Shown here: piece by piece, positions 1 through 7,895 of the stretch | Position numbering within the stretch: position 1 is the first letter of the stretch | Layout of the letters: each line of letters begins with the position of its first letter | Origin: Caryophanales bacterium UBA3210 | Lineage (GTDB): Bacteria > Bacillota_I > Bacilli_A > RFN20 > CAG-449 | Direction of reading: 5' to 3' | NCBI GenBank assembly: GCA_002363635.1 | Contig: DEWM01000047.1 | Span: forward strand, 1 to 26,742 | Length of the DNA: 26,742 nucleotides | The notes under the pieces: model-generated | Seen by the model: the letters and a program-made list of their open reading frames with translations, nothing else | Databases searched by the model: none | What the model was told of the DNA's origin: nothing | Made by a program: the position numbers and the translations under genes

Positions 1-2511
1 AATATTATTGAAGAACCTGAAGCAATTGAAAAATTATTAGAATTAAAAGAAGCATATTTTGAAAAGAAAAAATTATTTGAAGATAAATTAAAAGATTTCT
101 TTGAATCATGTAAGTTTGATTATTCTAAGAAATTCAATTATTACGAATGGTATACAGATACTTCTTTCAGTGAATTAAAGAAGATTATTGCAACTTGGGT
201 TAAGAATATTGACCAAGTTGTTGAAGTTGTTAGATATAACGCTTTAACTGAAAGCTTCTATAAATCAGGCTTAAAGGGTTTACTTGAATATTATTATTCA
301 TCTAATAAATATGAACATTTAGATGATATTCTCTTGTTTGAATATTATGATGCATTGATTAATTATGCATATGTTAAATATCCTCAATTATCTAAATTTA
401 AAGAGTATAAGATTGAAAGAATTATTGATATCTTTAAAGAACTTGATAGTAAATTAATGGTAGAAAACATCCGCGATATCTTAAAGATTCATTATGACAA
501 TATGCCTCATATTAATGATGATACTAAAGATATGACGATCATTAGACGTGAACTTCAAAAGAAGAAGAATCAAATGCCTATTAGAAAACTTTTCTCAAGA
601 ACTGGTGCATCAATTCAACGTATTAAACCAGTCTTTATGATGAGCCCTATTTCAGTCGCGTCTTTCTTACCTCCAAAAGAAGTTGTCTTTGATCTTGTTA
701 TCTTTGATGAAGCTTCTCAAGTTAGACCGGTTGAAGCATTTGGACCATTATTACGTGCAAAACAAATTGTCGTAGTAGGTGACTCTAAACAATTACCTCC
801 TACAACTTTCTTTGATACAATGACATCTAAATTTGATGATGTTAATGATGAAGATTATGATATTTCAAATATGGAAAGTATCTTATCTTTACTTCTTGCA
901 AAAAATATTCCAGAAAGAACATTATCTTGGCATTATCGTTCACGTAACCAAAGTTTAATTTCAGTTTCTAATAACGAATTCTATAACCACACATTAAAGG
1001 TCTTCCCATCAGTTTATGATAAAGATCCTAGCCAAGGTTTAATTTTTAAATATTTACCTGAATCATCTTATGCAAGAGGTGGTTCTAGAACTAATAAGAT
1101 TGAGGCTAGAGAAGTAATTAAAGCAGTTCTTGAACATGCAGAAAATTATCCAAATATGTCTCTTGGTGTAGTTTCTTTCTCTTTAGCCCAGCAAGAAGAA
1201 TTATATAGAGAATTTGATAACCAAATTAAGAAAGTAACTAATCCTCAAGTTAAAGCTTTCTTTGATTCTACTAAAGATGAACCATTCTTTATTAAGAACC
1301 TAGAAAGTGTACAAGGGGATGAAAGAGATGTTATCTTTATTTCAGTTGGTTATGGTTATGATGAAAACCATAATATCACAATGGACTTTGGTCCTTTAAA
1401 TAAGGAAGGTGGAGAACGTCGTCTTAACGTCTTGATTACACGTGCTAAATCTAAATGTGTCGTCTTCTCTAATATTACTTCTCATGATATTAACTTATCT
1501 AAGACATCTGCTTTAGGTGTAATTGCTTTAAAGAGATTCTTAGAATATGCACAGAATAGAATTATCTTCTTATCTAAGAATAAAGAACAAATTGATGATT
1601 CATTCTCAGATTATCTCAACCAAAAATTATCTGAATATGGATATGAAATTGATAAATCTATCGGTGCAGAAGTTGGTATTGACCTTGCTGTTTATGATAA
1701 AGAACTGGAAAGATTTACCGTTGGTATTGAATGTGATGGAGGAGCATATAAGAATCTAGAATCTGCGACAGATAGAGAAAGAATTAGAAGAAACGTCTTA
1801 AAGAATTTAGGTTGGAAGATTTATCACGTTTGGTCTCCTGATTATTATCGTAACCCTAAGAATGAATTTGAAAAATTATTAGACTTCATTCAAGAAGCAA
1901 AGAAAGAAACTTCAGAAGAAATAGTTCATAATAAAGAAATTACTATTACTAGAGGTAAAGAACAAAAGACCAAAGAAGTTGAAATTTGTGTTCCTTACAA
2001 GTCTTACAGTGGACCAAAGAGAAGAGCACTTGTCTTATCGAATAAAGAAGACTTAACTAAGTTAATTGAAAAGATTGTTAAGGCTGAAGCTCCACTTGCA
2101 TATCCATTACTTAAGAAGAGATTATTACTCATCACTTCATCTACTAAATTAACTGATGAACAGAATAATTTAATCTTAACTATCTTAAAAGAAGATGAGA
2201 ACTTATCTTATAGAAATGACTTCATTTACGATGTTAATAATCCAAAAGTAGAAGTAAGAAACCGTGAATTACTAGATAGATATTATAAGAAAGCAGAATT
2301 TATTGCGCCTGAAGAATATATTGCTTTTATCTATAATGTCCTTAATTCGGGTGAAGCATCGACAAAAGACGATGTCTTAAAACTTATTCCTCAAGTCTTA
2401 GGTGTTCCTAAAAATAAATATTCAACAGAAAAGATTGAATCATTAATTAATAACTTAATTAGTGAAAACAAGCTTTATGTTGAAGATGAAGGATTATTTA
2501 TTAATGATTAA
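1..2511 (+). CDS. Superfamily I (UPF1-like) helicase with Vsr/MTES-type nuclease domain, 5' end outside the window
   Basis: The frame is open from base 1, so 836 C-terminal residues are visible. Later ATG or TTG codons are internal. Helicase motifs appear in order (visible numbering): Walker B IFDEASQ near 234-240, motif III GDSKQLPPT near 260-268, motif IV/V HYRSRNQ near 311, QGDERD near 438, and motif VI RRLNVLITRAKS near 473-484. Walker A must lie upstream. A PD-(D/E)XK/Vsr-like domain follows (GIDLAVYD near 559, IECDG near 576-580, RR/W near 597-611), typical of large helicases annotated with DUF4011, DUF3320 and RE_N/MTES_1575. The last ~200 residues are a charged helical tail. These proteins are predicted nucleic-acid translocases with a nuclease; some family members sit in defence or repair contexts, but nothing here shows the target. 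Family assignment is firm, biological role is not. It converges on the next gene. Confidence 0.9.
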   Translation, partial: NIIEEPEAIEKLLELKEAYFEKKKLFEDKLKDFFESCKFDYSKKFNYYEWYTDTSFSELKKIIATWVKNIDQVVEVVRYNALTESFYKSGLKGLLEYYYSSNKYEHLDDILLFEYYDALINYAYVKYPQLSKFKEYKIERIIDIFKELDSKLMVENIRDILKIHYDNMPHINDDTKDMTIIRRELQKKKNQMPIRKLFSRTGASIQRIKPVFMMSPISVASFLPPKEVVFDLVIFDEASQVRPVEAFGPLLRAKQIVVVGDSKQLPPTTFFDTMTSKFDDVNDEDYDISNMESILSLLLAKNIPERTLSWHYRSRNQSLISVSNNEFYNHTLKVFPSVYDKDPSQGLIFKYLPESSYARGGSRTNKIEAREVIKAVLEHAENYPNMSLGVVSFSLAQQEELYREFDNQIKKVTNPQVKAFFDSTKDEPFFIKNLESVQGDERDVIFISVGYGYDENHNITMDFGPLNKEGGERRLNVLITRAKSKCVVFSNITSHDINLSKTSALGVIALKRFLEYAQNRIIFLSKNKEQIDDSFSDYLNQKLSEYGYEIDKSIGAEVGIDLAVYDKELERFTVGIECDGGAYKNLESATDRERIRRNVLKNLGWKIYHVWSPDYYRNPKNEFEKLLDFIQEAKKETSEEIVHNKEITITRGKEQKTKEVEICVPYKSYSGPKRRALVLSNKEDLTKLIEKIVKAEAPLAYPLLKKRLLLITSSTKLTDEQNNLILTILKEDENLSYRNDFIYDVNNPKVEVRNRELLDRYYKKAEFIAPEEYIAFIYNVLNSGEASTKDDVLKLIPQVLGVPKNKYSTEKIESLINNLISENKLYVEDEGLFIND

Positions 2512-2550
2512 AAAAAGGCTTGGTACCTCAAAATTGGTATCAAGCTTTTT
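2512..2550. terminator. Bidirectional intrinsic terminator
   Basis: A 10-bp stem, GCTTGGTACC (2518-2527) with GGTATCAAGC (2536-2545) and one G-T pair, has an 8-base loop. It is preceded by an A-run and followed by a T-run, so it can end both the helicase transcript and the convergent methyltransferase transcript. The T-run overlaps the first base of the methyltransferase stop. Confidence 0.85.
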
Positions 2551-3455
2551 CATAATTTAATCAATTTAGAAACAAAGAAACCTTCAAAATATTCGTTAGG
2601 TTTAACACAGATTACTCCCTCAAGAGTAGTAGGTAATAATTCTAAAGGTAATGATGTTTTAATTTCAATTGGTTCAATTTTAACTTTTCCTGTTTTTAAG
2701 ATTTGTTTTAAGATTTCTTCGTTTTCACTTGGAAGAATAGAACAAGTTGAATAAATCATAGTTCCACCTTTAGATAAGATTTGAAGGCCTTTTTTAATTA
2801 AAGCAAGTTGAGCTTTAGTAGATTTTTCAATTAATTTATCGGTGAAATAGATAAAAGTTTTTTCATTAGTTAAATCTAATGTTCCACTTCCTGAACAAGG
2901 TGCATCAAGTAAAATCTTATTAAAACGCATGAATTCATCGAGTTGTCTAGCGTCTTTAACCATGACATTAGTTCTAGTTGCGCCTAATTTCTCAACGTTA
3001 TGTTTTAATTTTTCTGCACGTAGAGGATTAAGTTCACAGGCAGTAATACAAGCTTTGTTAGAAGTTAAGGCTGCCATTTGAGTAGTTTTACCTCCTGGTG
3101 CCGCGGCCATATCTAAGATATGTGAAGATTCATCAATATCTAAAAATAAAGGAGGGAGCATTGAAGATAAACTTTGTAAATAAATTTTACCTTCATTATA
3201 AATATCAAGTTTCCATAAATCGTTTTCTTTTACGTTATCAATAATGAAAGCATCATTATAGAAATCAACTTCTTGATAAATGATATTGTTATCATTAAAA
3301 GCCTTAATAACTTCTTCTTTAGTTGCTTTTAAAGTGTTAACTCTTAAAGTTACTTTTCTAGAAGAGACATATCCATCAATAATCTTATTAGAGAGATTTT
3401 CTCCATAAGCTTCATTTAATCTATTTAGAAAAAATTCAGGTACAGTTTTATTCAT
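2550..3455 (-). CDS. RsmB/NOP (NSUN) family rRNA cytosine-C5 methyltransferase, short form
   Basis: Predicted SAM-dependent m5C methyltransferase acting on rRNA (or tRNA) in the cytosol. Visible motifs are the SAM-binding DMAAAPGGKTTQ, motif IV DAPCSGSG with its conserved Cys, and motif VI YSTCSILPSENE with the catalytic Cys. At about 301 aa it is shorter than E. coli RsmB (429) or RsmF (479): it has no NusB-like N-terminal domain and no long C-terminal extension. A GTG 12 bases upstream (3467) is possible, but I chose the ATG at 3455. The AGTGAGG ribosome site lies just upstream of it, and the extended -10 at 3478-3486 would put the transcript start about 4 bases from the GTG. It ends in TGA directly before a terminator, which supports TGA as a stop here. 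The target base cannot be read from the sequence. Confidence 0.88.
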   Translation of the reverse strand: MNKTVPEFFLNRLNEAYGENLSNKIIDGYVSSRKVTLRVNTLKATKEEVIKAFNDNNIIYQEVDFYNDAFIIDNVKENDLWKLDIYNEGKIYLQSLSSMLPPLFLDIDESSHILDMAAAPGGKTTQMAALTSNKACITACELNPLRAEKLKHNVEKLGATRTNVMVKDARQLDEFMRFNKILLDAPCSGSGTLDLTNEKTFIYFTDKLIEKSTKAQLALIKKGLQILSKGGTMIYSTCSILPSENEEILKQILKTGKVKIEPIEIKTSLPLELLPTTLEGVICVKPNEYFEGFFVSKLIKL

Positions 3456-3477
3456 AGATATCCTCACTTTCTAGAGT

Positions 3478-3486
3478 ATTATAGCA
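3478..3486 (-). promoter_or_regulatory. Extended -10 promoter of the methyltransferase gene
   Basis: On the minus strand the sequence reads TGCTATAAT, an extended -10 element (TGnTATAAT). No convincing -35 is present, as is usual for extended -10 promoters. The predicted start near 3471 leaves a short leader to the ATG at 3455. Confidence 0.55.
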
Positions 3487-3554
3487 TAATATATCTTTAT
3501 TTATATAATTAAAAAATAATGATAATTTATTTGATAAAACTATCATTTGAAAAT

Positions 3555-3568
3555 TATAAACGCTTTCA
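3555..3568. promoter_or_regulatory. cre-like (LacI/CcpA-family) operator candidate
   Basis: TATAAACGCTTTCA matches the catabolite-response consensus TGNAANCGNWNNCA at every fixed position except the second (A for G). It lies between the divergent methyltransferase promoter and the microORF at 3622. Single-site matches in AT-rich DNA are weak evidence. Confidence 0.35.
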
Positions 3569-3621
3569 TAATTTATCTTCTATAAATGTATCTATAATAC
3601 ATAGTCGGAAAGAAGGATAAT

Positions 3622-3717
3622 ATGAAAAACTTTAAAGCTAAATTAAGACATTTTATTTCAGTATTATGTGAAGAACTTGGTAAAGCAGAAGCTTATCAAA
3701 TGAGAAGTGGTAAATAA
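3622..3717 (+). CDS. 31-aa microprotein of unknown function
   Basis: ATG to TAA, 31 codons, too short for most gene finders. Support comes from its setting: a good Shine-Dalgarno AAGAAGGA sits 5 bases before the ATG, a TATAAT (3593-3598) lies upstream, and a clean terminator begins at the base after the stop. The product is basic at its start (MKNFKAKLRHF), then ISVLCEELGKAEAYQ, and could form one amphipathic helix. It has no signal peptide and one Cys. I do not recognise the family. It could instead be the short ORF of a leader RNA, but the downstream gene has its own promoter. The cre-like site upstream hints at carbon-source control. Confidence 0.5.
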   Translation: MKNFKAKLRHFISVLCEELGKAEAYQMRSGK

Positions 3718-3749
3718 GATTAATTAGGTAAAACTAGTTAATCTTTTTT
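3718..3749 (+). terminator. Intrinsic terminator of the microORF
   Basis: GATTAATTA (3718-3726) pairs with TAGTTAATC (3735-3743) with one G-T pair around an 8-base loop, followed by six T. It starts right after the microORF stop. Confidence 0.7.
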
Positions 3750-3801
3750 ATTTGGAAAATATCTTGAAAATGTCTATTAATGTTATAAAAAGCCGTTTTT
3801 A

Positions 3802-3830
3802 TTGCATTAAATTTATTTGTGAAATAAAAT
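3802..3830 (+). promoter_or_regulatory. Promoter of the EamA-type transporter
   Basis: TTGCAT (3802-3807), a 17-base spacer and TAAAAT (3825-3830). The ribosome site AAGGAGCGAAAT precedes the ATG at 3858. Confidence 0.6.
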
Positions 3831-3857
3831 TGAGCTTGTAAAAAAAAGGAGCGAAAT

Positions 3858-4859
3858 ATGGATTTTAAAGCATGGTTTTTCGTGTTGTTTTCAACTTTAT
3901 GTTGGGGTATAGCGGAAATCTTTTATAAAAAAGGTAGTTTAGAAAAAGAAAAATATTCTCATTTAAAAATTGCGATTTTAGTAGGTATTTTTATGGGTAT
4001 CTACGCGACAATTATTTTATTTACACAAGGTGTTGATTTAGCATCTTTCCCATTGAACTTTGTCTTATATTTACCAGTATCACTTGCTTACATTGTTTCA
4101 ATGGTTTGTTCTTACTTTGGGGTAAGATATATTGAAGAAAGTATTTCTGATCCTATTGAAAACTCATCTGCTGCAGTAGTAGTTGTTTTATGTTCAGTTA
4201 TTCTTCATGAAACTTATGAAATTCCTGTATATGTGGCAGCCTCTGTAATTGCTGTAGGCATTATTTTACTTGGTATCTTTAGTCATAAAGAAACAAAAAC
4301 TAGAGGTGAAAAGATTGGTAAAAAACTTGCTATATTTGCTATAGCAATGCCATTCTGCTATATGATTCTTGATGCAGTTGGCACATTCTTAGATATTTAT
4401 TATGTTGATGTAGAAGATGTTGCAGATTCTATTTTAAGAGGAGTAACAGAGGCTAACTTAGAACATACTGCAAACTGCGCATATGAATATACATTCTTAT
4501 TAGTTGCCATTGGCTTATATATCTTTATTAGATGTAAAGGTGAAAAGTTATTTGATTTAGGTGAGGCTAAAGAAGTTAATCAAGATGGTACAGTAAGTGA
4601 AAAGAAATGGTATTTAAAAGTTTTAGATCAAAAATGGAAGATACTTGCTGCAATTTTTGAAACTGGAGGACAAGCTACTTACATATTTGCTTTATCTAAT
4701 GGTGCAGGTATTGCCGCGTTAATTCTCAATGCTGGTACAGTTGTTGTTTCACTTATCTTATCAAGAATTTTCTTAAAAGAAAAATTATCATGGAAACAGT
4801 ATCTAGCAATTTTAGTTATTATGATTGGTATTTTAACAATCGGTTACTTAGATGCATAG
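3858..4859 (+). CDS. EamA/DMT-superfamily transporter, 10 membrane helices
   Basis: Predicted small-molecule permease of the drug/metabolite transporter superfamily in the cytoplasmic membrane. The 333-aa chain has about ten hydrophobic segments (starting near 5, 37, 64, 100, 125, 155, 210, 260, 284 and 312) in two repeats of five, the usual EamA plan. The last pair carries the family pattern of a small-residue helix, then LSRIFLKEKLSWKQY, then a hydrophobic helix. A soluble charged loop of about 35 residues (near 227-258) separates helices 7 and 8, longer than usual, and another acidic stretch (DVEDVADS) follows helix 6. Substrate is unknown; DMT members carry metabolites, amino acids or nucleotide sugars. 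The start has a strong AAGGAG site 7 bases upstream. It is monocistronic between its own promoter and terminator. Confidence 0.82.
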   Translation: MDFKAWFFVLFSTLCWGIAEIFYKKGSLEKEKYSHLKIAILVGIFMGIYATIILFTQGVDLASFPLNFVLYLPVSLAYIVSMVCSYFGVRYIEESISDPIENSSAAVVVVLCSVILHETYEIPVYVAASVIAVGIILLGIFSHKETKTRGEKIGKKLAIFAIAMPFCYMILDAVGTFLDIYYVDVEDVADSILRGVTEANLEHTANCAYEYTFLLVAIGLYIFIRCKGEKLFDLGEAKEVNQDGTVSEKKWYLKVLDQKWKILAAIFETGGQATYIFALSNGAGIAALILNAGTVVVSLILSRIFLKEKLSWKQYLAILVIMIGILTIGYLDA

Positions 4860-4888
4860 TAACAAAATTATAAATTAATAAAGATTTG

Positions 4889-4921
4889 GGGTGATAATAT
4901 TATGTATTATCTCCCTTTTTA
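4889..4921 (+). terminator. Intrinsic terminator of the EamA-type gene
   Basis: Arms 4889-4899 and 4905-4915 form an 11-position stem with one T-T mismatch and a GC-rich base (GGG/CCC), then a T-run. Confidence 0.7.
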
Positions 4922-4950
4922 TTGACTAACTAGGATATTTTAATTAAAAT
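4922..4950 (+). promoter_or_regulatory. efp promoter
   Basis: TTGACT (4922-4927), a 17-base spacer and TAAAAT (4945-4950). This is the best sigma-A-type promoter in the first 10 kb, and efp starts 43 bases downstream. Confidence 0.7.
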
Positions 4951-4992
4951 TAAAACGATTTATATATCAAAATTATAGGAGAAATTAAATTT

Positions 4993-5550
4993 ATGGCAAT
5001 TGAAGCAGGCGATTTTAGAACAGGTTTAACATTATTAATCGATGGCGATCCATGGGTTGTTATTGATTTCATGCACGTAAAACCAGGTAAAGGTGCAGCT
5101 ATCTTAAAAACAAAGATGAAAAACTTAAGAACTGGTTCTACACAAGAAAGAAACTTTAACGCATCTACAAAATTTGATGCTGCTCAAATTCAAACTAAGA
5201 AAGTTCAATACTCATACAAAGATGGTACAACATACTACTTAATGGATATTGATACATATGAACAGTATGAACTTGATGAAGAAAAGATTGGTTTCAACAA
5301 ATATTTCATGATTGAAGGTAGCGAACTCAAAGTTGTCTTCTATGAAGGCGAAGTACTTGATGTTCAACTTCCAGAAAAGATTGAACTCGAAGTTACTGAA
5401 ACTACTCCAGCAATTAAAGGTGCTCCATCAACACAAACTAAAGATGCAGTCACAAATACTGGTTTAAGATTAAGAGTTCCTCAGTTCATTGAACAGGGTG
5501 AAAAGATTTTAGTCTTCACAGCAGACGGAAAGTACGATTCAAGAGCTTAA
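4993..5550 (+). CDS. efp: Translation elongation factor P
   Basis: EF-P binds ribosomes stalled on polyproline stretches and helps form the peptide bond. The 185-aa length is the family norm: a KOW-like N-terminal domain (1-65) and two OB domains, with the C-terminal GLRLRVPQFIEQGEKI signature near 157-172. The tip loop reads HVKPGKGAA, with the modifiable Lys at 33. This P-G-K-G loop resembles the Bacillus subtilis type, whose Lys carries 5-aminopentanol, rather than the Arg-loop, rhamnosylated type. I see no EpmA/EpmB genes nearby. The start has an AGGAG site at good distance. The stop codon lies inside the terminator hairpin that separates it from the SDR gene, which may be its modifying enzyme. 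Confidence 0.97.
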   Translation: MAIEAGDFRTGLTLLIDGDPWVVIDFMHVKPGKGAAILKTKMKNLRTGSTQERNFNASTKFDAAQIQTKKVQYSYKDGTTYYLMDIDTYEQYELDEEKIGFNKYFMIEGSELKVVFYEGEVLDVQLPEKIELEVTETTPAIKGAPSTQTKDAVTNTGLRLRVPQFIEQGEKILVFTADGKYDSRA

Positions 5551-5565
5551 TATAAGCTCTTTTTT
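5541..5565 (+). terminator. Terminator overlapping the efp stop; probable attenuator before the SDR gene
   Basis: AAGAGCTTA (5541-5549) pairs perfectly with TAAGCTCTT (5553-5561) around a 3-base loop, then a T-run. The left arm includes the last efp codons. Only 16 bases separate the T-run from the next ATG, too few for a promoter, so the SDR gene is probably transcribed by readthrough. Confidence 0.75.
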
Positions 5566-5581
5566 CTTATAAGGTAAGAAT

Positions 5582-6328
5582 ATGAGAAAAGTAGTTTTAA
5601 TTACTGGTGGAGCAAAAGGAATTGGTAAAGCTATTGCAGAAATTATGGCATCATCTTCTTATGATGTTGTCATTAATTATCGTTCTTCTAAAGATGAAGC
5701 AGATAAGTTGAAAGATGAATTAGTTTCTAAATACAACGTTAATGTTTTAACTTATCAAGCAGATGTATCAAGTGAAGAAGAAGTCGATGAGATGGTTTCT
5801 TATATTGAAGATAAATTAGGCGGAGTAGATATTTTAGTTAATAATGCTGCTGTTGATTTATCAAATATGTTCCACGAAAAGAAAATAGAAGATTTCAAAA
5901 AGACTTTAGATATTAATGTTATCGGTGCTTTTATTGTTTCAAAAAGAGTATATAAACATATGTTAGACAATAAATGGGGAAGAATTATTAATATTTCTTC
6001 AACTAATGGAATTAATACTTATTACCCAATGTGCCTTGAATATGATGCTTCGAAAGCTGCATTAAATTCTTTAACACATAATTTGGCGCTTCAATTTGCT
6101 CCTTACATTAATGTAAATGCTGTGGCACCAGGATTTATTGGCACAGAAAGTGAACTTGATGGATATGATGAAGAATTCTTAAAACTAGAACAAGAAAAGA
6201 TTTTAGTTGGTAGATACGGCGATCCTAAAGAAGTCGCGAAAGTTGTTAAATTCTTAGCAAGTGATGATGCAAGCTATATCAATAACACAATAATTAGAGT
6301 AGATGGTGGTCAATACGGAAGCAATTAG
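5582..6328 (+). CDS. SDR-family NAD(P)H reductase (FabG-like), candidate EF-P 5-aminopentanone reductase
   Basis: A classical short-chain dehydrogenase/reductase of 248 aa. It has the cofactor-binding TGGAKGIG near 8-15, NNAA near 88-91, the catalytic Ser in NISS, the YDASK catalytic Tyr-Lys pair near 156-160, and the C-terminal VDGGQ. NYRSS after beta-2 suggests NADPH. FabG (3-oxoacyl-ACP reductase) is the default call, but no other fatty-acid genes adjoin it. It sits 31 bases after efp, and in Bacillus subtilis the FabG-like SDR YmfI reduces the modification on EF-P Lys32. That makes an EF-P modification role a reasonable inference, not shown by sequence alone. The ribosome site AAGGTAAG lies 4 bases before the ATG. 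Its stop lies within a terminator stem-loop. Confidence 0.85.
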   Translation: MRKVVLITGGAKGIGKAIAEIMASSSYDVVINYRSSKDEADKLKDELVSKYNVNVLTYQADVSSEEEVDEMVSYIEDKLGGVDILVNNAAVDLSNMFHEKKIEDFKKTLDINVIGAFIVSKRVYKHMLDNKWGRIINISSTNGINTYYPMCLEYDASKAALNSLTHNLALQFAPYINVNAVAPGFIGTESELDGYDEEFLKLEQEKILVGRYGDPKEVAKVVKFLASDDASYINNTIIRVDGGQYGSN

Positions 6329-6340
6329 TCTTCCGTTTTT
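6316..6340 (+). terminator. Intrinsic terminator overlapping the SDR stop
   Basis: CGGAAG (6316-6321) and CTTCCG (6330-6335) form a 6-bp GC-rich stem with an 8-base loop that contains the TAG stop, followed by five T. Confidence 0.75.
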
Positions 6341-6352
6341 CTTTATAAAATA

Positions 6353-6425
6353 AAAACTAAGAAGTATTTATGTTACCTCTTAGTTTTATCATAAGAAAAG
6401 TGGGACTTAATAAAGTTCCTTTTTT
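6353..6425. terminator. Two hairpins between convergent genes
   Basis: Hairpin 1: AAAACTAAGA (6353-6362) with TCTTAGTTTT (6378-6387). On the minus strand it is followed by a T-rich tail, so it fits as terminator of the 7689-6433 gene. Hairpin 2: GGGACTT (6402-6408) with AAGTTCC (6413-6419) and six T on the plus strand, a second stop for plus-strand readthrough. Confidence 0.55.
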
Positions 6426-6432
6426 GATAATT

Positions 6433-7689
6433 TTATTTATTCTTTGCAATCTTACTTAACGCAAGCATAATGCCGAGCTTACCATATTCTTGAGTAAGTC
6501 CGCCTTGCATATATAAAGTGAATGGTTCACATACTGGAGCGTCTGCAGAAAGTTCAATTGTTGAACCTTGAGTAAAAGAACCTGCTGCCATTACTTCATC
6601 AAATGGGTAACCTGGCATTGGTGCAGGTAAGACTCTAACGAATGAATCGATTGGAGAAGATTCTTGGATACCTTGAGTGAATTTAACAAGGTTTTCTTTA
6701 TTCTTTAATTCAACTGTTTGAATAATATCTGTTCTTACTTCGTTGTATCTTGGTGAAACACCTTCAAATCCCATCTTTTCAAGCATATATGAAGAGAAGA
6801 TAGCAGTTTTTAATGCGTTTTTAGTAGCAGTAGGTGCCATAAAGATACCTTTAAAGAATGAATTTAATTGATTGAAGTTTGCGCCTAAATCCTTTCCAAT
6901 TCCTGGAGCAGTTAGTCTTTCTGCGACCATATGGACTAATTCTTTGTCACCTGCAACGTAACCACCGGTAGTGGCAACTCCTCCACCTAAGTTTTTCATA
7001 AGTGAACCGACACAGATATTTGCCCCGACGTGGCAAGGTTCGTATTCTTCGACTAGTTCACCATAGCAGTTGTCGACCATAATGATGACATCTTTATTTA
7101 CTTTTCTAATTGCTTTAATGATTTTTTCAATCTTTGCAATAGTTAATGAATCTCTTTGAGAATAGCCTCTTGAACGTTGAATTTCTACTAATTTAACGTT
7201 GTTTTCTTTTAATCTAGTAACAATCTTTTCTTCATCAAATTCATTGTTAACTAAATCGATTTGTTCGTATTTTACTCCGTTAGCCTTTAATGATTGAGAA
7301 GATTCACCGACTAGTCCAATCATTTCAAGTAATGCATCATATGGAGCACCTGTTAAAGAGATCATAGTATCTCCGTGCTTAAGTAACGCTGAGAAAGTTA
7401 AATATAAAGCGTTTGTACCGGACATGATTTGAGGTCTAACTAATGCATCTTCTGCTCCTAAGGTAGTGGCAAAGATCTTTTCAAGTTTTTCTCTACCTGC
7501 ATCGTAGAAACCATATCCATTAATATCTTCAAAATCAGAATATGAAACTTTGTTTTCAATGAATGCTGATAAGATTCTATTTGAGTTAATCATACAAATT
7601 TCATCTACACGTTCGTAAATTTCTTTTAAATCTTTTTCTGATTGTTTTGCAAGTTCTAATATTTCTTTGTTAATTTTATCTAAAACCAT
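6433..7689 (-). CDS. Methionine gamma-lyase family / aluminium-resistance-type PLP enzyme
   Basis: A fold-type I PLP-dependent enzyme of the Met_gamma_lyase (PF06838-like) family, 418 aa, matching the usual length of about 420. Visible features are RPQIMSGTNAL near 85-95, the PLP-ring Asp in MVDNCYGELVE (Asp206), and the Schiff-base Lys232 in GSLMKNLGGG, with GGYVAG after it. The family is annotated as methionine gamma-lyase or aluminium resistance protein; the true substrate in most bacteria is not settled, though sulfur amino-acid cleavage is expected. It is monocistronic on the minus strand with an extended -10 promoter. The GAGG ribosome site is about 10 bases before the ATG. The neighbours give no pathway context. 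Confidence 0.88.
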   Translation of the reverse strand: MVLDKINKEILELAKQSEKDLKEIYERVDEICMINSNRILSAFIENKVSYSDFEDINGYGFYDAGREKLEKIFATTLGAEDALVRPQIMSGTNALYLTFSALLKHGDTMISLTGAPYDALLEMIGLVGESSQSLKANGVKYEQIDLVNNEFDEEKIVTRLKENNVKLVEIQRSRGYSQRDSLTIAKIEKIIKAIRKVNKDVIIMVDNCYGELVEEYEPCHVGANICVGSLMKNLGGGVATTGGYVAGDKELVHMVAERLTAPGIGKDLGANFNQLNSFFKGIFMAPTATKNALKTAIFSSYMLEKMGFEGVSPRYNEVRTDIIQTVELKNKENLVKFTQGIQESSPIDSFVRVLPAPMPGYPFDEVMAAGSFTQGSTIELSADAPVCEPFTLYMQGGLTQEYGKLGIMLALSKIAKNK

Positions 7690-7714
7690 AGTATTTATAC
7701 CTCGTTACTAAAAA

Positions 7715-7723
7715 ATAATACCA
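7715..7723 (-). promoter_or_regulatory. Extended -10 promoter of the methionine gamma-lyase-family gene
   Basis: On the minus strand, TGGTATTAT fits TGnTATAAT with one mismatch and lies 26 bases before the ATG. The rest of 7724-7850 is AT-rich with nothing else I can identify. Confidence 0.5.
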
Positions 7724-7852
7724 CATTCTTCTTTTATATATATAGAAAAAATTAATCTTAAAAAGAATTAAAAATACGCTTTATAAGAAAGATATTTATT
7801 TAAAACAAGTATTTGCTGATACTTTTCTTTAAAACGTCTAAAAATGGCTAGA

Positions 7853-7885
7853 AACTAAAAAGAATGAGGCTTTGGCTCATTCTTT
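7853..7885 (-). terminator. Intrinsic terminator of the lacI-GH1-epimerase-GH5 operon
   Basis: AAAGAATGAG (7859-7868) and CTCATTCTTT (7876-7885) form a perfect 10-bp stem with a 7-base loop. On the minus strand it ends in a T-run. It lies 11 bases after the GH5 stop. Confidence 0.8.
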
Positions 7886-7895
7886 AAGTTTGAAA

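Noticed and set aside
2550-3467. Possible use of TGA as Trp (mycoplasma-type code)
   Set aside because: The methyltransferase frame ends at TGA immediately before a terminator, reading through it would enter the hairpin, and Trp is encoded by TGG everywhere.
3772-3840. 22-codon ORF before the EamA-type gene
   Set aside because: No ribosome site, spans the predicted -35/-10, and has no terminator or conservation signal.
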